A DNA stretch of 64,000 nucleotides from NCBI RefSeq assembly GCF_016808335.1, contig NC_053147.1:69624960-69688959 (forward strand), given 5' to 3'. The position numbers and the translations under genes were made by a program. Shown piece after piece: positions 59,520 through 64,000 of the stretch (positions are counted from its first letter, which is position 1; each line of letters begins with the position of its first letter). Below the pieces are notes generated by a model. That model made no database searches and was not told where the DNA came from. It was given only the letters and a program-made list of their open reading frames with translations. Source of the DNA: Panicum virgatum. Its lineage: Eukaryota; Streptophyta; Magnoliopsida; Poales; Poaceae.

Positions 59520-62500
59520 TCAAGTACATGAAGGATTAGTGGTAACAGACTTTCTCTTCACAAATGTCCCTTGATTATGATCACGGCGCAAGTATGGAGC
59601 ATCATCATTGGCTAGCAGGATGCATGGATCAACATTTACTTCGAAAGGTGGAATGGCAAAAAAATTATTATATTCTTCTGACAAGTCTGTCTTGTCCTCC
59701 ACTCCAACGATGTTTCTCTATCCTGATAGAACTATGTGTCGCTTAGGCTCATCCTTTTGCTTGTTTATCCCCTTCTTTGGCTTGCTGGACATGTCCTTAA
59801 TGTAGAAAATCTGAGCGACATCCTGAGCTAGGACAAATGGCCCGTCTCTATACCCAAGATTGTTGAGACCAACTATTGTCATCACATACTCATCTTTTGT
59901 TACCCCTCCTCCAGATAGCTTAACCCATTAGCAACGAAATAGAGGCACCTTGAAATTGATACCGTAATCCAGCTCCCATATCTCTTCAATGTAGCCGTAA
60001 TATGTGTACTTTTTTCTATTATTGTCCGTGGCATCCATACAAACACCGCTGTTTTGGTTGGTACTCTTTTTATCTTGGGCTATCGTATAAAATGTGTTTC
60101 CATTTATCTCATACTCTTGGTATGTTAAGATATTCCAAGATGGTCCCCTAGCCAATAAGAACAGTTGTTCACTTATATCCATGTTATGCATTAGATGCTT
60201 CCGTAACCAGCTGCAGAAAGTGTTCATGTGCTCACGTGTAATCCATGCCTCTGACTTTTTCGGGAAATTGGAGAGCAGAATTTTCTTGTGTTCCTCGATA
60301 TATGGGTCAACCAAGGATGATTGTTGAAGAACCGTATAATGCGCTTTCTTGAATGAGAAATCATCTGTGCAGACATAAGATTTCTTTCCTAATGTACCCT
60401 TTCCAGTTAGTCTCCCCTCATATCACGATTCAGGGACTCCAATCAGTTTAAGGTCATCAATAAAGTCAACACAAAAGTCAATGACCTCCTCAGTTCCGTA
60501 GGCACTGGCGATGCTTCCTTTTGGACGAGCTCGATTACGAACACATTTCTTGAGCACCCCCATGAACCTTTCGAATGGGAACATGTTGTGTAGAAATACT
60601 AGTCCGAGGATATCAATCTCTTTCACAAGGTGCACTAGAAGATGTGTCATGATGTTGAAGAAAGATGGTGGAAATATCAGCTCAAAGCCAACAAGACATT
60701 GCACCACATCGTTTTGCAGCTTTATCAAATTCTCCGGGTCAATTATCTTCTGAGAAACTGTGTCGAGGAAGGCACATAGCTTCACGATGGTTAACCCGAC
60801 GTTATCAGGCAGAATCCCCCGCAGCACAACTGGAAGAAGTTCGGTCATAACCACATGGCAGTCATGGGACTTGAGATTTGTAAATTTCTTCTCTGCCAAA
60901 TTTAAGATTTTTTTTATATTAGATGAGTATCCAGATGGAACCTTTACACTGCTCAAGCAGTCAAACATAGTTTCTTTCTCTTCCTTGCTAAGAGTATAGC
61001 TGGCAGGACTTAAGTATTGTCGTCCATTATCTCGTGCTTCTATTGTATCTTTTGTCTTTCAGTACACTCCCAAGAATGCTATCAGGTTGACGGAAAAATT
61101 CTTCGTGAGGTGCATCACATCAATTGCATGACGAACATCTAAGACTTCCCAATATGGTAACTCCCAAAATATAGATTTATTCTTCCACATGGGCGCCATT
61201 CCGTTTTCGTTCGGAACAGGTTGGCTACCAGATCCCTTTCCAAAAATAACTTCTAGATCTTTTACCATGTTGAAGACGTCTTTACCACTACGGTGCATCG
61301 GTTTTGTTCGGTGGTCCGCTTGGCCTTTGAAATGCTTGCCCTTCTTTCGTACCGCATGCCTGATGGGAAGAAACCGACGATGACCCATGTATACAACCTT
61401 CTTACAGTGAGTCAACCATATATTATCGGTATCATCTAAATAGTGTGTGCATGCTTTGTATCCCTTGTTCGAATGTCCTGACAAGTTACTAAGAGTAGGC
61501 CAGTCATTGATCGTTACGAACAGCAATGCTCGTAGGTTGAAGTTTTTCTGTTTGTATTCATCCCACATCCGTACACCTTCATCGCCCCAAAGCAATAAGA
61601 GTTCTTCGACCAATGGTCTTAGGTACACATCAATGTCATTTCCGGGCTGCTTTGGACCCGGGATAAGCACTGGCATCATGATGAACTTTCGTTTCATGCA
61701 GAGCCATGGTGGAAGATTTTACATACAAAGAGTCACATGCCAAGTGCTATGACCACTGCTCATCTCACCAAAAGGATTCATGCCATCCGTACTCAAACTG
61801 AACCTTATGTTTCTCGCATCCAAATCAAATTCAGGGTACATTCTATCTATTTTTCTCCACTGCGACCCATCAGCGGGGTGTCTCAACATCAAGTCTTTCT
61901 TGCGTTCCTCTTTGTGCCATCGCATCAACTTAGCATTATCTTTATTTCTAAACAGATGCTTCAAACATGGTATTATAGGCGAATACCATATGACCTTCGC
62001 AGGAACTCTCTTCCGGGGAGGCTCCCCCTCGACATCTCCAGGATCATCTTTTCTAATCTTGTAATGCAATGCACTGCATACGGGACATGCATCCAAATTC
62101 TCGTACTCGCCTCGGTAGAGGATGCAGTCGTTGGGGCATGCATGTATCTTTTTCACTTCCAATCCTAAAGGGCAAACAAGTTGTTTGGCTTCATACGTTG
62201 TGGTAGGCAATTCGTTGTCCTTAGGAAGCATTTTTTAACAAGTTTGAGTAATTCACCAAATCTCTTGTCGGATACACCATTTGTCGCCTTCCATTGCAGC
62301 AACTCCAAGGTGGTGCCAAGTTTCTTCAATCCATTTTGACAATCTGGGTACAACAACTTATGGTGGTCCTCTAACAACTTCTGGAACTTCAACCTCTCCG
62401 TTTCACTCTCACAGTCTGCCTGCACATTGTGCAATGCCTGTCCCAGATCATCACTGGGATCATTTTCTTCTACATCTACTTCGGGCTCTTCCATGGGAAT

Positions 62501-62821
62501 ATCGTCATCGAATGCACCGATTCCAGCATTCCCGGGAAAGTGGTCATCAAAATCTTCTTCTTCATTGTCTTCCATGGTAACCCGCTGTTCTCCGTGCTTC
62601 ATCCAACAAACATACTTCTCCATGAAACCATTTGCGAAAATCTGGCTGTGTAAGATTCTTGAAGATGAGTAATCCTTGTTATTGTTGCAATGAACACACG
62701 GGCAGCACATAAAACCATTCTGCTTGTTTGCCTCAGCCACAGACAAAAAATAATGCAAGCCATCAATGAATTCTTTCGAACGTCGGTCAGCATTGTACAT
62801 CCATTGCCGGTCCATCTGCAT
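59520..62821 (-). pseudogene. CACTA TNP2-type transposase (Transposase_21), decayed
   Basis: About 1100 codons run from the ATG 62821 (MQMDRQWMYNADRRSKEF) to the stop at 59520. The zinc-finger-like N-terminal region has CCPCVHCNN. A one-base change in an A-run near 62232 (minus strand) shifts the frame. The Transposase_21 core follows: CPNDCILYRGEYENLDACPVC, WRKIDRMYPEF, LSTDGMNPFGEMSS and IPGPKQPGNDIDVYLRPLVE, then DVMHLTKNF. Next come the DUF4218 region (MTHLLVHLVKEIDILG, PFERFMGVLKKCVRNRARP) and the DUF4216 region (GVCMDATDNNRKKYTYYGYIEEIWELDY). Premature stops stand near 61719, 61059, 60423, 59928 and 59725. The normal protein cuts the element ends during transposition; this copy cannot. 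Confidence 0.88.
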
Positions 62822-63109
62822 TTTAAATAAATCGATTTGAATTCTTTACACGTATCGAATAAATAAAATATATCAAACCTAAATTAAACTAAATGTAACA
62901 TAACATGAATAATTAAAAGGTCTATAATATCCATCATGCATCTTGATTAATTAAAAGGAGTACTTAATCCATTATAGAACTTAACAAAGGAGTACTATAC
63001 ATGAAACTTAAAAATTCGGACAACAACACATAGGTTTTCAACCGTCCTTGCGTTGGAACGCAGAATGCTCTAACAGATTTCTTGCTGGCGCAAAAGAAGA
63101 TGGCGGAGC
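62822..63109. other. AT-rich spacer upstream of the transposase
   Basis: No coding or repeat is recognised. Confidence 0.4.
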
Positions 63110-63346
63110 TTAAACCTCCGAGTTTGGTGGTGATGAACCGTAACGCCGCAATAAATCCTCAAGATCAAACGGAGGTTCCTCGCCCCTTGCCATGCATTCT
63201 CTATATTCTTTTTCCAAATAACGGAGCGTTGCCCTATGAAAAGCACTAGGTTTTTTGGACCGACGACCTACTCGAGTTATGCCCTTCTCTCCAGAAGGAC
63301 AATGATAACCCCCACCGGCGCCACTCCCTCCAGCTGCTGAAGCCAT
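63110..63346 (-). CDS. Small unassigned ORF in CACTA 5' region
   Basis: 78 codons, starting MASAAGGSGAGGGYHCPSG and containing KKPSAFHRATLRYLEKEY and EEPPFDLEDLLRRYG. Its composition (basic then acidic, no low-complexity bias after the Gly start) suggests genuine coding, perhaps an upstream exon of the transposase transcription unit. I do not recognise a family. The rest of the window (63347-64000) shows no supported gene. Confidence 0.4.
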   Translation of the reverse strand: MASAAGGSGAGGGYHCPSGEKGITRVGRRSKKPSAFHRATLRYLEKEYRECMARGEEPPFDLEDLLRRYGSSPPNSEV

Positions 63347-64000
63347 ATTTTACTGAAAAATACATTTATTTTCCACAAAATTATAAATTATTACCATTAC
63401 AATGCAAATATTATTTACTATTACAATTACAATGATCAGATTAATAACTCTTGCAAATAACAATGAAATCATATAAAAAAGACGAAATGTATCATTAATT
63501 GAAAGAAATCTCTAATTAATTGAAACAAATCTCTATAACTTCTAATTACTTTTACACCCTTCAGTTCCGGGAGTACACTCTTTTCAATATCCAGAAACCC
63601 TCTAAAAGAAGAAAAAACTTTTATTTCTGAAAATATATATGTCAGTAACCTCAACCCTGCGGTGATGACACTGCCTTTCGGGTGGACACGGTGCGGTACA
63701 AGGATGTCACCAATCGACCAGTCGCAGCACTAACATTTACGATTAATAGGCACATCACTTGGCACAGCCAGCGTGCTCGTTGGTATGCTCTCAGTACTAC
63801 AACGGTCATGCTGACTGCGTCAAATGCTGTCTTCTTATCAATCGGAAGTGCTGGTGATACGACCAACTAATTCGCGACGTCCTTATAACACATCGTGTAT
63901 CCCCGAAAGGTAGTGCAATCACCGTTGGATGGAGATTAACGACGTATACTTATTTCGAAATAAAGATTTTTTAGCTTCTATATGGTTTCAATGTGAGCCT

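Larger units (their letters stand above)
54544..64000 (-). mobile_element. CACTA (En/Spm) transposon, right end beyond the window
   Basis: It starts with the terminal motif CACTACTACAGAAACCC after GAA (possible 3-bp TSD). Subterminal TTTTGTCCCGG inverted units follow, and both CACTA genes lie on the minus strand: the TNP2 transposase (59520-62821) and the TNP1-Ulp1 gene (55100-56831). The opposite terminus is not found before 64000, so the element is at least 9.4 kb. Stops and frameshifts in both genes make it non-autonomous now. Confidence 0.9.

Overview
The window is nuclear DNA of a grass (Poaceae). The evidence is GC-rich gene starts in AT-rich surroundings, short GT..AG introns, a Tekay-type chromovirus, CACTA termini with TTTTGTCCCGG-type subterminal repeats, Stowaway and hAT miniature elements, and plant-specific gene families. 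I cannot name the species. No rRNA or tRNA gene, CRISPR array or organellar segment is visible.

Layout. 1-13225 is a Ty3/gypsy chromovirus in LTR-internal-LTR-(internal fragment)-LTR order. Its first LTR is cut by the window edge. It carries two related, decayed ORFs ahead of gag and has a 1503-bp solo LTR nested in gag-pol. 13929-16109 (-) is an AAA-ATPase gene with a hAT-like insertion near its 3' end, reading-frame breaks and a 25-G run at the P-loop. 16185-23912 is a mosaic of small elements: Stowaway, Helitron, hAT-like elements, SINE, 5'-truncated LINE, and a long-TIR element carrying an F-box/LRR-like fragment. 24414-28101 (+) is an intact 7-exon HIPL gene, followed by a broken alpha-amylase/trypsin-inhibitor gene. 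30591-33315 (+) is a 4-exon GT14 glycosyltransferase and 34200-35639 (+) a 4-exon VAMP72 R-SNARE. 35640-43900 is intergenic with two hAT-like elements, a 146-bp tandem repeat and a LINE 3' end. 43971-44468 (-) is a secreted glycine-rich protein gene with a TATA box. 44762-46520 is a short non-autonomous LTR element on the minus strand. 48909-51988 is a Pack-MULE (9-bp TSD) with an LRR-receptor-kinase-like fragment, itself hit by a solo LTR. 53190-54123 (-) is a damaged B3-domain gene. 54544 to beyond 64000 is a decayed autonomous-type CACTA element, minus strand, with a TNP2 transposase gene and a TNP1-Ulp1 gene.

The host genes belong to unrelated processes (cell-surface HIPL protein, Golgi glycosylation, vesicle fusion, cell-wall glycine-rich protein, transcription factor, mitochondrial-type AAA ATPase), and I see no pathway linking them. 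The main interest is transposon biology: the duplicated pre-gag ORFs, the recombinant three-LTR structure, two gene-fragment-carrying TIR elements, nonsense mutations concentrated at likely methylated cytosines, and an internal hairpin block in the CACTA element that resembles its own terminus.
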